Origin: an uncultured Bacilli bacterium
Lineage (GTDB): Bacteria; Bacillota_I; Bacilli_A; RF39; UBA660
Direction: 5' to 3'
DNA length: 64,000 nt
NCBI GenBank assembly: GCA_934095825.1
Contig: CAKOKQ010000002.1
Coordinates: 1 to 64,000, forward strand
Of this stretch, positions 41,768 to 50,177 are shown in pieces (the stretch's first letter is position 1; the number at the start of each line of letters is the position of its first letter). A program made the position numbers and the translations under genes. Under the pieces are notes generated by a model. The model was not told the origin of the DNA and did not search any database. It worked only from the letters and a program-made list of their open reading frames with translations.

Positions 41768-41773
41768 TATATT
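41768..41773 (+). promoter_or_regulatory. -10 element of the nrdD-nrdG-dut operon
   Basis: TATATT with no recognisable -35 hexamer at the right distance, as expected for an activator-dependent promoter. It is 29 bases before the nrdD ATG. Confidence 0.55.
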
Positions 41774-41801
41774 GGGTATGTTACGAAAGGATATTAGATG
41801 T

Positions 41802-43955
41802 ATGAAAGTAATTAAAAGAGATGGACATATGGTAGATTGGTGTCCCGAAAAAGTAGAAGCAGCCATTATAAAGGCTAACAACGAGGTAGAAGATGAAGAT
41901 CAAGCCTCGGGTACCCAAATAAAAAATATAATTAAATATATCGAAAGACTAGGGAAGAAAAGAATTCTAGTTGAAGATATTCAAGATATAATTGAAATGA
42001 AGTTAATGAGTATTGGTAAGTATGAACTGGCTAAGAAATATATAACTTATCGTTATACAAGAGAATTAGTAAGAAGAAGCAATACGACTGATTTAGCTAT
42101 TAAAGAATTAATTGATGGGGAATCAGAATATTGGAATACAGAAAATTCTAATAAAAATGCGAAGATAGTAACAACTCAAAGAGATTATTTAGCTGGTATT
42201 ACAAGTACGGATATTACTAGAAGATTTTTACTTCCAGAGGATATAGTAGCAGCTCATGATGCGGGGATTATTCATTTTCATGATGCTGATTATTTTGCTC
42301 AGAATGCTCTTCATAACTGTGATTTAATTAATTTAGAAGATATGTTGCAAAATGGTACAAGTATTAATGGCGTCATGATAGAAAAACCTCATCGTTTCTT
42401 AACAGCTATGACAATTGCTACTCAGATTATTACAGCCGTTAATTCTAGTCAATATGGTGGTTGTACTGTAACTCTTACTCATTTGGCCCCATTTATTCGT
42501 TCTAGTCGTGAGTATTATGAAAAAAAATATAAAGAGCGTAAACTTACTAAAGCTCAAATTACTAAGTTTGTAGAAGAAGATTTAAGAAAAGAAATTACGG
42601 ATGGAGTTCAAACTTTCCAATACCAAATCAATTCAATGACAACCACTAACGGTCAAGCTCCATTCCTATCAGTATGTATGTATTTAGGGGAAACTACGGA
42701 ATATAAAGAAGAACTAGCCATGTTAATTGAAGAAGTATTGCGTCAAAGAATTCAAGGTATGAAAAATGAAAAAGGTGTTTATATAACTCCTGCTTTCCCT
42801 AAACTTTTATATGTTTTAGAAGAAGATAATATTCATCCAACTAGTAAGTATTATTACTTAACTAAGTTAGCAGCAGAGTGTACTGCTAAACGCATGGTTC
42901 CTGATTATATTTCTGAGAAAATTATGAAAGAAACTAAGATTGATAAAAATGGTAATGGTAACTGCTATCCATGTATGGGTTGTCGTTCTTTCTTAACCCC
43001 ATATGTTGATGCTAATGGAAAACCTAAATATTATGGTCGTTTCAATCAAGGGGTTGTTACTATTAACTTAGTAGATGTGGCTTTATCAAGTGATAAAGAT
43101 ATGGATACTTTCTGGAGAATTTTTGAAGAAAGATTAGAACTATGTCATAGAGCTTTACAAATAAGACATAAAAGACTTTCAAAAGTTACTTCTGATGTTG
43201 CCCCAATTTTGTGGCAACATGGCGCTCTTGCTAGACTTAAGAAGGGTGAATCTATTCATGATTTATTGCATCATGGTTATTCCACAATTTCCCTAGGATA
43301 TGCTGGTCTTTATGAGTGCGTTAAATACATGACGGGTAAGAGTCATACGGATGGGGCTGAAGGTAAAGAATTTGGTTTATCAGTAATGCAAAAAATGGTT
43401 GATAAATGTAACGAATGGAAAAAGGCTGAGGATATTGATTACTCTGTATATGGTACGCCAATTGAATCAACAACTTATAAATTTTCTAAATGCTTAAAGG
43501 AAAGATTTGGAGTTATTAAAGGTATTACTGACCGTAACTACATTACTAACTCTTATCATGTTCCGGTATTTGAAGAAATTGATGCTTTCACGAAATTAAA
43601 ACTTGAAAGTGAATTCCAAAAACTTAGCCCAGGAGGAGCCATTAGTTACATTGAAACACCTAACTTATCTAATAACCTTGATATTGTTTTACAAGTAATG
43701 GATTTCATTTATAACAATATTATGTATGCAGAATTAAATACGAAGAGTGATTATTGTCATGAATGTGGCTATACGGGGGAAATTTTAATTGATGATAACT
43801 TAGAATGGTATTGTCCAAACTGTGGTAATCGTGATCATGATAAATTAAATGTTGCTCGTCGTACTTGTGGCTATATTGGTACTAACTTCTGGAATAAAGG
43901 TCGTACTCAAGAAATTAAAGAGCGTGTAACACACATTGATAATAAGGACGCATAA
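41802..43955 (+). CDS. nrdD: Anaerobic ribonucleoside-triphosphate reductase
   Basis: A 717-residue class III reductase making dNTPs without oxygen. An N-terminal ATP-cone (K-V-I-K-R-D-G-H-M-V-D-W) is followed by the catalytic barrel (N-S-S-Q-Y-G-G, Q-T-F-Q-Y-Q-I-N-S-M). Zinc cysteines are at 652, 655, 671 and 674, and the glycyl radical site R-R-T-C-G-Y has Gly at about 690. ATG 41802 is chosen: AAAGGA lies upstream and the ATP-cone starts here; the ORF extends to 41730 across the operator. The activase nrdG follows after 2 bases. Confidence 0.96.
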   Translation: MKVIKRDGHMVDWCPEKVEAAIIKANNEVEDEDQASGTQIKNIIKYIERLGKKRILVEDIQDIIEMKLMSIGKYELAKKYITYRYTRELVRRSNTTDLAIKELIDGESEYWNTENSNKNAKIVTTQRDYLAGITSTDITRRFLLPEDIVAAHDAGIIHFHDADYFAQNALHNCDLINLEDMLQNGTSINGVMIEKPHRFLTAMTIATQIITAVNSSQYGGCTVTLTHLAPFIRSSREYYEKKYKERKLTKAQITKFVEEDLRKEITDGVQTFQYQINSMTTTNGQAPFLSVCMYLGETTEYKEELAMLIEEVLRQRIQGMKNEKGVYITPAFPKLLYVLEEDNIHPTSKYYYLTKLAAECTAKRMVPDYISEKIMKETKIDKNGNGNCYPCMGCRSFLTPYVDANGKPKYYGRFNQGVVTINLVDVALSSDKDMDTFWRIFEERLELCHRALQIRHKRLSKVTSDVAPILWQHGALARLKKGESIHDLLHHGYSTISLGYAGLYECVKYMTGKSHTDGAEGKEFGLSVMQKMVDKCNEWKKAEDIDYSVYGTPIESTTYKFSKCLKERFGVIKGITDRNYITNSYHVPVFEEIDAFTKLKLESEFQKLSPGGAISYIETPNLSNNLDIVLQVMDFIYNNIMYAELNTKSDYCHECGYTGEILIDDNLEWYCPNCGNRDHDKLNVARRTCGYIGTNFWNKGRTQEIKERVTHIDNKDA

Positions 43956-43957
43956 AA

Positions 43958-44458
43958 ATGGCTAGATTTAATAAAATTCGTAAAATGGATATATCCAATG
44001 GTCCTGGAGTAAGAGTTTCTATCTTCTTTCAGGGCTGTCCCTTTCATTGTAAAGGGTGTTTCAATAGTGAAACTTGGGACTTTACTTTAGGTTCGGAGTT
44101 TGATGCGGAAACTATTAGTAAAGTTTTGGAAGTAGCAAGTCCTGATTATATTAAAGGCTTATCCATATTAGGAGGAGAACCTTTATATAAAGGAACAGTT
44201 GATGCGACTATTAAATTATGTCAAGCCTTTAAAGAAAAATATCCTAATAAAACTATTTGGTTATGGACAGGCTTTACTTGGGAGACAATTGAAAATAAAG
44301 AAGTCTTAAAGTATTTAGATGTCTTAGTTGATGGTCAGTTTAAGGAAGAATTACATGATCCTCGTCTTAGATGGTGTGGTTCAAGTAACCAAAGAGTTAT
44401 TGATGTTCAAAGAAGTTTAAAAGAAGATAAAATAATATTATATGAAAGTGAGAATTAA
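43958..44458 (+). CDS. nrdG: Anaerobic ribonucleotide reductase activating protein
   Basis: A 166-residue radical SAM enzyme that puts the glycyl radical on NrdD. The cluster motif C-P-F-H-C-K-G-C (C27, C31, C34) is the usual C-x3-C-x2-C. G-L-S-I-L-G-G-E-P-L near 68 is the SAM-binding G-G-E motif and W-L-W-T-G near 95 is typical for NrdG. It is encoded directly after nrdD and before dut. Confidence 0.96.
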   Translation: MARFNKIRKMDISNGPGVRVSIFFQGCPFHCKGCFNSETWDFTLGSEFDAETISKVLEVASPDYIKGLSILGGEPLYKGTVDATIKLCQAFKEKYPNKTIWLWTGFTWETIENKEVLKYLDVLVDGQFKEELHDPRLRWCGSSNQRVIDVQRSLKEDKIILYESEN

Positions 44459-44460
44459 AA

Positions 44461-44919
44461 ATGCAAGGAAGAGGATTTGAAATTGCAAAAGGGTATGAAG
44501 ATAAAAATATCCATATACCAGTAAGAAAAACAGCTAATTCAGCTGGTTATGATATTGAAGCTGCTAGCGATATGGTTATTCCTCCATATAAACAAGGGAT
44601 GAAACCTAGTCTTATTCCAACGGGACTTAAAGCGTATTGCGAGCCTGATGAATTCTTTATGTTAGTAAATAGAAGTAGTGGACCGAAAAAAGGGTTTATG
44701 ATGAGTAATTCTATTGGGATTGTTGATGCTGATTATTATGGCAATGAGACTAATGATGGTCATTTCTATTTCCAATTTTGGAACTTTGGTGAAAATGATT
44801 TAGTTATTCATAAAGGTGATGTTATTGGGCAAGTAATATTTCAAAAATATTTAACGACTAATGATGATAAGGCTACAGGCACTCGTACAGGTGGTTTTGG
44901 TTCAACTGATAAAAAATAA
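44461..44919 (+). CDS. dut: dUTP diphosphatase
   Basis: A 152-residue trimeric dUTPase. Motifs in order: A-G-Y-D-I near 28-32, R-S-S-G (71-74), G-I-V-D-A-D-Y near 86-92, G-D-V-I-G-Q near 119-124, and T-R-T-G-G-F-G-S near 140-147. It hydrolyses dUTP to dUMP, keeping uracil out of DNA and feeding dTMP synthesis. It starts 2 bases after nrdG, linking dUTP clean-up to anaerobic dNTP production. A UDG-family gene lies at 8476. Confidence 0.94.
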   Translation: MQGRGFEIAKGYEDKNIHIPVRKTANSAGYDIEAASDMVIPPYKQGMKPSLIPTGLKAYCEPDEFFMLVNRSSGPKKGFMMSNSIGIVDADYYGNETNDGHFYFQFWNFGENDLVIHKGDVIGQVIFQKYLTTNDDKATGTRTGGFGSTDKK

Positions 44920-44938
44920 TTAATATTAATTTAATAGG

Positions 44939-44968
44939 GAGATAACTAAAAAAAGTTGTCTCTTTTAT
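44939..44968 (+). terminator. Rho-independent terminator of the nrdD-nrdG-dut operon
   Basis: Stem GAGATAACT with AGTTGTCTC, A-rich loop, then a short T run. Confidence 0.75.
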
Positions 44969-45303
44969 TAAATATAAAAAGTGATAATATTAACAGAATT
45001 TGTATAGAAAATATCGTCCCAGAAAGTATCAATAATATTATCTTGATCCTTCATTTGACTAATTGAAACTAATCTTGATTTATTAGTATCAAAAAATCGA
45101 AATTCACTTGGACTAAGCGGTCAATATTCATAAGTATTATCCCCTACATCTAAAGAAAAACTGCCAATTTTATTAATATAAACCTTATTTCTTCTTAACA
45201 TAGAATTAGAAGTATTTATTTCCATATTAATATATTCTTCTTCTTCATTACCATCTTCATCAAATATTTTATGCTTAATATTGAGGACAATTTTAGTCTT
45301 TTG
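44968..45303 (-). pseudogene. 3' half of a broken gene with in-frame TGA
   Basis: On the minus strand, a frame open from 45303 reads K-T-K-I-V-L-N-I-K-H-K-I-F-D-E-D-G, then I-N-K-I-G-S-F-S-L-D-V-G-D-N-T-Y-E-Y, a TGA (45121-45123), and P-L-S-P-S-E-F-R-F-F-D continuing to a TAA at 44968. It has no start codon and overlaps the end of the gene at 45293 in another frame. Removing one base near 45300 would join them into one protein of about 280 residues. A Trp codon turned to TGA plus a frameshift is the simplest explanation. Confidence 0.6.
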
Positions 45304-45808
45304 CTAAAAAGTCTCTAATAAATAGGGCTTCTTTAAAAGTAAAATTAGTTTCAGCTACTATATTCTCAGGTTCCAGACCTTCCGGAAAAAGCTCTACTAT
45401 ATGACAGATAATTTCTAATAGCTCTTCTTTATCGGGATGAATTGGACTATAAAGATAATCTACTAAAAGATGAATTTTTTCGATTAACTTATTATGGAAT
45501 GCATTTGAACCTTGACATTTAGCAATATCCGCCATATTTTTACCAAAACCTTCCTTTATCATACGATAAGCTTCATTAGGAAGTACTAACAATTCTGGAT
45601 CATTTCCTGCTATTAGAAATACTTCTTTTAAGTCAAAGAAATTTTCTTTTGAAGCTCTTATAATTTTAAGGAAATCACATGCTTTTTTACCATAGATTTC
45701 AGGGTGGTCAATAACCCCGTCCATATCTATACTAACAAGAAGTCTTGGAAGACCAAATGGATTTCCATCATGAACAATTCTGGTCTTAACATATTTATCA
45801 TTTCGCAT
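45293..45808 (-). CDS. Uncharacterised protein, probable 5' part of a longer broken gene
   Basis: A 171-residue soluble protein. It has I-D-M-D-G-V-I-D-H-P near 28-37, which recalls a HAD-type D-x-D but without further motifs, and a helical rest. Ribosome-binding bases (GGAGG-like, complement of TTTCCTCCTTTC) lie before the ATG. Downstream sequence in the next frame (44968-45303) looks like its natural continuation. It may therefore be truncated. Function unknown. Confidence 0.55.
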   Translation of the reverse strand: MRNDKYVKTRIVHDGNPFGLPRLLVSIDMDGVIDHPEIYGKKACDFLKIIRASKENFFDLKEVFLIAGNDPELLVLPNEAYRMIKEGFGKNMADIAKCQGSNAFHNKLIEKIHLLVDYLYSPIHPDKEELLEIICHIVELFPEGLEPENIVAETNFTFKEALFIRDFLAKD

Positions 45809-45863
45809 AAATTTTTCCTCCTTTCTAAGATGGACTACTGATAGTTCTAATTTAGTCCTTCTA

Positions 45864-45891
45864 TATATACTTATTACCGTCTAAAGGTCAA
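45864..45891 (-). promoter_or_regulatory. Promoter of the gene at 45293-45808
   Basis: On the minus strand TTGACC (45886-45891), 16-base spacer, TATATA (45864-45869). The remaining part of 45892-46040 is AT-rich and shows nothing else. Confidence 0.6.
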
Positions 45892-46040
45892 TTTCCTTCT
45901 TTTTTTAACAATATTTTCCAAAAAAGTGTAATTTTTTTTATTTTCTTTACTCTAGGTAAAATAAGCGTTGCTTTTAGTAAATTTTAAGAGTTTTAAGATT
46001 ATAAAAAAATAAGCCGGTTAAGACTTACTTAAAATTTATA

Positions 46041-46475
46041 TTAATTAATTTTTTTGCCACATAACTTATCAATTGATAGGTGATATTTTTTAGCTATCTC
46101 AATAGCAAAAGCAGTTAACAGAAGAGTTTTGCCAGTTTCATATGCCGAAATAGTAGAAGAAGTCGTATTTAAAACTTTAGCAAGATCTCTTAAAGTTAAA
46201 TCATTATCCCTTCTTAATTTTCTAATATTATTACCAATTATTTTTTTATCTAATTCATTTAATTTTTTATATTTAATTTTCTTATTAGTAAGACCTAAGA
46301 TGTAATCCATACCAATATTATAATAGTTAGAAAGAGTATTTAAATGTTTTAAAGAGATTATTTTTAAATTAGTTTCCCAAGTAGAGTAGGTTGATCTATC
46401 AATATTTAAAATTTGGGCTATATCTTTTTGGAGTAGAAAGTTATATTCTCTTAGTTCTAATAATCTTGTATTCAT
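46041..46475 (-). CDS. Xre-family regulator with two helix-turn-helix domains
   Basis: A 144-residue protein. The first HTH is at about 3-60 (L-Q-K-D-I-A-Q-I-L-N-I-D-R-S-T-Y-S-T-W-E) and the second at about 80-135 (L-T-L-R-D-L-A-K-V-L-N-T-T-S-S-T-I-S-A-Y-E). Two tandem HTH_3 domains in one chain suggest that a monomer can bind a repeat, or a dimer a longer site. No ligand domain is present. It is transcribed away from the small ORF at 46660. Targets unknown. Confidence 0.8.
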   Translation of the reverse strand: MNTRLLELREYNFLLQKDIAQILNIDRSTYSTWETNLKIISLKHLNTLSNYYNIGMDYILGLTNKKIKYKKLNELDKKIIGNNIRKLRRDNDLTLRDLAKVLNTTSSTISAYETGKTLLLTAFAIEIAKKYHLSIDKLCGKKIN

Positions 46476-46659
46476 AATAACTATTTTTTAAATAAAAACC
46501 GTCCTTTTTTAATTAAGTGCTATTCTAACATATATCATTAACTTAAGCAAAAAATATTTTTATTATTTAACTATAAATATTGCAAGAAATTATGACAACA
46601 TTTGTCGAATTAAGTGTAAAAATACTAAGAAAGTGCTATTATTTTAGTAGGTGATTGGT

Positions 46660-46764
46660 ATGAATTTAATGAATAATAATGCCTTATTTAATAGGTTAAT
46701 TAAAGAAGTAGACGATTTAAGACTAGCAGTGTGTCTTGACAAGGTCAAGAAAAATAATATATAA
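46660..46764 (+). CDS. 34-residue peptide upstream of gpsB
   Basis: A short ORF with AGGTGATT before the ATG. It encodes M-N-L-M-N-N-N-A-L-F-N-R-L-I-K-E-V-D-D-L-R, a helical amphipathic peptide, and ends 24 bases before the gpsB start. Function unknown; it may be a leader or a small protein. Confidence 0.4.
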   Translation: MNLMNNNALFNRLIKEVDDLRLAVCLDKVKKNNI

Positions 46765-46788
46765 TTAATCTTGTAGGAAGGGATAATT

Positions 46789-47121
46789 ATGAATAACAGT
46801 AAAATAGTTCTAACTACTCAAGATATAGTTAATAAGGAATTTACTATCGAACCAAAAGGTTTTAAACCCCAAGAAGTTGATGGCTTTTTAGATATTGTTA
46901 TTAAAGACTATGTAGCCTTTGATAAAGAAATAAAAAAATTACGCAAGGAACTTGCTAGTTTAAATGAAGAGAATAGTCGTCTTCGTAGTGAGGTTAGAAG
47001 ATTAAAAGACTTAGAGACAATTCATGATGAAGATACTAGGACCCCAACTCCTGTTAATAATGTTGACCTTCTAAGAAGAATTAGTCAATTAGAGAAAATT
47101 GTTTACGGAAAAAGTGAATAA
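46789..47121 (+). CDS. gpsB: Cell division protein GpsB
   Basis: A 110-residue DivIVA-domain protein. I-V-N-K-E-F-T-I-E-P-K-G-F-K-P-Q-E-V-D-G-F-L-D (about 13-35) is the membrane-binding head, followed by a coiled coil (about 45-75) and a short C-terminal helix after a T/P linker. It coordinates wall synthesis during division. Position directly before the RNase P RNA gene repeats the Bacillus order. AGGAAGGGAT lies upstream of the ATG. Confidence 0.93.
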   Translation: MNNSKIVLTTQDIVNKEFTIEPKGFKPQEVDGFLDIVIKDYVAFDKEIKKLRKELASLNEENSRLRSEVRRLKDLETIHDEDTRTPTPVNNVDLLRRISQLEKIVYGKSE

Positions 47122-47131
47122 TTAAGAATAA

Positions 47132-47491
47132 AATAACTTAGAAAGACAAATGCTGGTATATTTATTATACTTGAGGAAAGTCCGTGCTTACATAGACCTG
47201 AAATGGCTATATGGTTCGTTGCTAAGGCCAATAACCTTAGGCAGTTTTTAACTGACGGCGTCGAGGTAACCTGTTAAATGGTTATATTAGACATAAAGTG
47301 CCAAAGAGACGAGTTACTTTAGAAATAAAGTAGGTGGAACGAGGTAAACCCCGCGAGTAAGAAATCCAAATTTGGTAGGAGAGTTTCTACAAAGGAAATA
47401 AACGGCGTAGAAAAGTTTATACATAATTGTATAGATTAGATAAATATTTGTCACTAGCATGCTAGTACAGAACACGGCTTACTAAGTTATT
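47132..47491 (+). ncRNA. rnpB: RNase P RNA (class B)
   Basis: The 5' and 3' ends pair: AATAACTTAG (47132-47141) with CTAAGTTATT (47482-47491), forming P1. The universal core is present: GAGGAAAGTCCGTGC (about 47192-47206), and near the 3' end ACAGAACACGGCTTA, which pair as P4. Internal GTGGAACGAGGTAAACCCC and AAATCCAAATTTGGTAGG match the Bacillus-type (class B) form. Seven T after P1 can act as terminator. It processes tRNA 5' ends. Confidence 0.95.
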
Positions 47492-47521
47492 TTTTTAAAT
47501 TTTAAAAGGAAGTGAATTATC

Positions 47522-48004
47522 TTGAACGGAATAGGCCTGATGCTTAGAGGTGCAAGAGAAGAAAATGGTGTATCCTTAGAAGAGGCAAGTGAAGATTTAA
47601 AGATTAAGCCCGCTATTCTTTATAATATTGAAGAAGGCAATATGGGCTGCTTTAAAGATATCTTTATCTTAAAGGATTATCTTAAGGATTACGCAAAATA
47701 TTTGGGAATTGACCCAACCAAAACAGTCGATAAATTTAACGAATTTATGTTTGAAAAAACAAGTAAAATTCCTGTTGAAGAAATCGAAAAACAAATTATG
47801 GAAAAAAACAAGGAAGAAGCGTTGCTTAAATCAAGAATAGCAAGTCCTTATACTGATACTAGTTATCGTTATAAGAAAAAAAGTATTGCAATCCTTTACT
47901 TACTAGTAATTGCTCTTGTTGCTCTTGTTATATTTTGGTCAGTTAAACAAGTAACAGTTGGTCGTATGGTAACAACTACCGCGAGCCAAGTAGAAGGAAG
48001 ATAA
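47522..48004 (+). CDS. RodZ-like helix-turn-helix membrane protein
   Basis: A 160-residue protein. Residues 1-75 form an HTH_25 domain (L-R-G-A-R-E-E-N-G-V-S-L-E-E-A-S-E-D-L near 8-26), and a helix at about 122-140 spans the membrane; only a short tail is outside. RodZ links MreB filaments to wall synthesis. It lacks the extracellular domain of longer RodZ proteins. The start is TTG 47522 with AAGGAAGTG upstream. Followed by pgsA after 2 bases, as in many Firmicutes. Confidence 0.82.
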   Translation: MNGIGLMLRGAREENGVSLEEASEDLKIKPAILYNIEEGNMGCFKDIFILKDYLKDYAKYLGIDPTKTVDKFNEFMFEKTSKIPVEEIEKQIMEKNKEEALLKSRIASPYTDTSYRYKKKSIAILYLLVIALVALVIFWSVKQVTVGRMVTTTASQVEGR

Positions 48005-48006
48005 AT

Positions 48007-48597
48007 ATGAATTTACCCAATAAATTAACTTTAGGACGCATCTTTTTATCAATAATTATTTTATTATTATTAGGTTGTCCTGTTTATATGTTTGGCTTTA
48101 GCTGGCCCGAATATTTATTAGGTGGGAAAATTGTTCTCAAACTTAATTATATTATCGCTGGCGTCTTGTTTGTAATTGCCTCCCTAACCGATATGTTAGA
48201 CGGGAAAATTGCTCGCAAATATAATATGGTTACAGATTTTGGAAAGATGATGGATGCTATTGCTGATAAAGTTTTAGTTAATGGCGTCTTAATTCTTCTT
48301 GCTTATAATCATAATTTGCCAGTAATTGTGCCTGTAGTTGTTATTTTAAGAGATACGGTGGTAGATGCTATTAAAATGGCTAGTGGGGCGAAGGGTAAAG
48401 TGGTGGCGGCCTCTATGGCAGGTAAAGTTAAAACGGCTTGTATGATGGTTGGCTTAACTTTAGTCTTATTTAGTAATATCCCTTTTGAATTCTTTGGTTT
48501 AAGTGTTGGTAAAGGGTTAGTTCTACTTGCAACTTGTTTATCAGTATATTCAGGAATGGAATATTATATCGTTAATAAAGATTTGATTTTTGAGTAG
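48007..48597 (+). CDS. pgsA: CDP-diacylglycerol--glycerol-3-phosphate 3-phosphatidyltransferase
   Basis: A 196-residue membrane enzyme making phosphatidylglycerophosphate. It begins M-N-L-P-N-K-L-T-L-G-R-I (conserved), and the motif D-M-L-D-G-K-I-A-R with D-F-G-K-M-M-D-A-I-A-D-K near 60-90 is complete. The length and N-terminus fit PgsA better than the copy at 21469. It follows the RodZ-like gene after 2 bases. Confidence 0.93.
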   Translation: MNLPNKLTLGRIFLSIIILLLLGCPVYMFGFSWPEYLLGGKIVLKLNYIIAGVLFVIASLTDMLDGKIARKYNMVTDFGKMMDAIADKVLVNGVLILLAYNHNLPVIVPVVVILRDTVVDAIKMASGAKGKVVAASMAGKVKTACMMVGLTLVLFSNIPFEFFGLSVGKGLVLLATCLSVYSGMEYYIVNKDLIFE

Positions 48598-48659
48598 TTA
48601 AATTTATGGGGGGGTACTTGTTTTAACAAGTATCTTTTCTAATAGAAAAAGGAGTATTT

Positions 48660-49961
48660 ATGAAATATTTTTGTGTGGGAATTAAAGGAAGTGGGATGTC
48701 AACTTTAGCCCAAATTTTAAGTGATTTAGGACATACTGTAGCAGGTTATGATGATAATAAAAATCATACCTTTACAGAGGAGGGTTTAATAAAAAGAAAC
48801 ATTCCTATTTATTATAATCAGGAACATCCTATAGATAAAGAGATGCTTGTAACTTATTCTAAGGCATTTAGTCTTAGCCATCCGGAGCTAGTGTTTTTAA
48901 AAAATGAAGGCTTAGAGTTTGTTGAATATAATGAACTTTTAGGTAGATTAACGCAAGAATTTGAAACGATTGGAGTTTCGGGAACCCATGGCAAAACAAC
49001 AACTTCAACTATGATTACTGATATTTTAAAAGATAAAGGAGTTAATTATTTTATCGGTGATGGTTCTGGTTATGCAAAGCGTGATAATAAATTATTTGTT
49101 ATCGAGTCCTGTGAATTTAAGCGTCATTTCTTGTCTTATAGTCCTTACCTTGCAGTTATAACTAATATTGAACTTGAGCATACTGAGTGTTACTCTGGTA
49201 TTGAAGATATCATTGCTACATTTAATAAGTTTGCTAACAAAGCTAAAATCGTAGTAGCTTGTGGTGATGATGGAAACATTCAAAAACTTAAAACTACTAA
49301 TAAAGTTTATCATTATGGTTTTAAAACTGACAATGATATCTATGCTACTAATATTACTATGAATGAATTAGGTAGCGATTTTGATGTTTTCTACAATAAA
49401 AATTTTTGGGGTCATTTTCATATGCCCTTAGTTGGTAAACATATGATTTTAAATGCTTTATGTAGTATTTTGGTTGGGCTTTTATATAATGTGGATTTAA
49501 CTACGATTAAAGATACTTTAAGTAACTTTACAACTCCTAAACGCCGTTTTAAAGAAACGAAAGTAGCTGATAATATTATGATTGATGACTATGCTCATCA
49601 CCCAACTGAGATTTTAAAGACCATTGAGGCAGCTCGTATTAAGTATCCAGATAAAAAAATAATTGCTATCTTTAAACCTAATACTTATTCTAGAACTTTA
49701 GCTTTAAAAGATGATTTTATTAAAGTACTAAGTACAGCTGATGAGGCTTATATTACCCCAATTGATTGCAATCGTGAAAAAAAGGAAGACTATCCAAACA
49801 TTTCTAGTGAAGATTTGGTTAGTAAAATACCTAACGGGCATCTTTTAATTAATGATGATATAACACCTCTTACTAAATATCATAATACCGTTTTAGTTTT
49901 CATGAGTTGTGCTAACATTTATAGTTTAGAAGATAAATATAAAGAGGTCGTTTTAAAATAA
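48660..49961 (+). CDS. murC: UDP-N-acetylmuramate--L-alanine ligase
   Basis: A 433-residue Mur ligase adding L-Ala to UDP-MurNAc. G-I-K-G-S-G-M-S near 7-14 is the MurC UDP loop, G-T-H-G-K-T-T (108-114) the ATP loop, N-I-E-L-E-H-T near 166 and D-D-Y-A-H-H-P-T near 308 the active-site set (the Y-A-H-H-P motif is diagnostic for MurC). A ribosome-binding site AAAGGAG lies before the ATG. Terminator after the gene. Confidence 0.95.
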   Translation: MKYFCVGIKGSGMSTLAQILSDLGHTVAGYDDNKNHTFTEEGLIKRNIPIYYNQEHPIDKEMLVTYSKAFSLSHPELVFLKNEGLEFVEYNELLGRLTQEFETIGVSGTHGKTTTSTMITDILKDKGVNYFIGDGSGYAKRDNKLFVIESCEFKRHFLSYSPYLAVITNIELEHTECYSGIEDIIATFNKFANKAKIVVACGDDGNIQKLKTTNKVYHYGFKTDNDIYATNITMNELGSDFDVFYNKNFWGHFHMPLVGKHMILNALCSILVGLLYNVDLTTIKDTLSNFTTPKRRFKETKVADNIMIDDYAHHPTEILKTIEAARIKYPDKKIIAIFKPNTYSRTLALKDDFIKVLSTADEAYITPIDCNREKKEDYPNISSEDLVSKIPNGHLLINDDITPLTKYHNTVLVFMSCANIYSLEDKYKEVVLK

Positions 49962-50022
49962 CACTAATAAATAAAAAATTAAATTAAAAAATATTTTAGC
50001 ATTATAATATATTGATTTTTAG

Positions 50023-50060
50023 AAAAATTCTTTAGGTTACCCAACTTAGAGAATTTTTTA
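50023..50060 (+). terminator. Rho-independent terminator of murC
   Basis: Stem AAAAATTCT (50023-50031) with AGAATTTTT (50050-50058), large loop. Confidence 0.65.
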
Positions 50061-50177
50061 TTAAACTTCTTTTTTTCTTTAAAGTTTTTAAATAATTTTT
50101 GCGTAAAATGGGTAAAAAACTAAAGGTTCGACAAATAATTCATCTTTTGTGTAATATCATATAACTGGTGATAAAAT

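Noticed and set aside
45121..45123. TGA read as Trp (Mycoplasma-type code) or selenocysteine
   Set aside because: TGA ends the UDG-family, sortase, metallopeptidase and lon genes, and TGG is the normal Trp codon. The TGA here comes with a frameshift nearby, which fits a pseudogene. No selenocysteine insertion element is seen.
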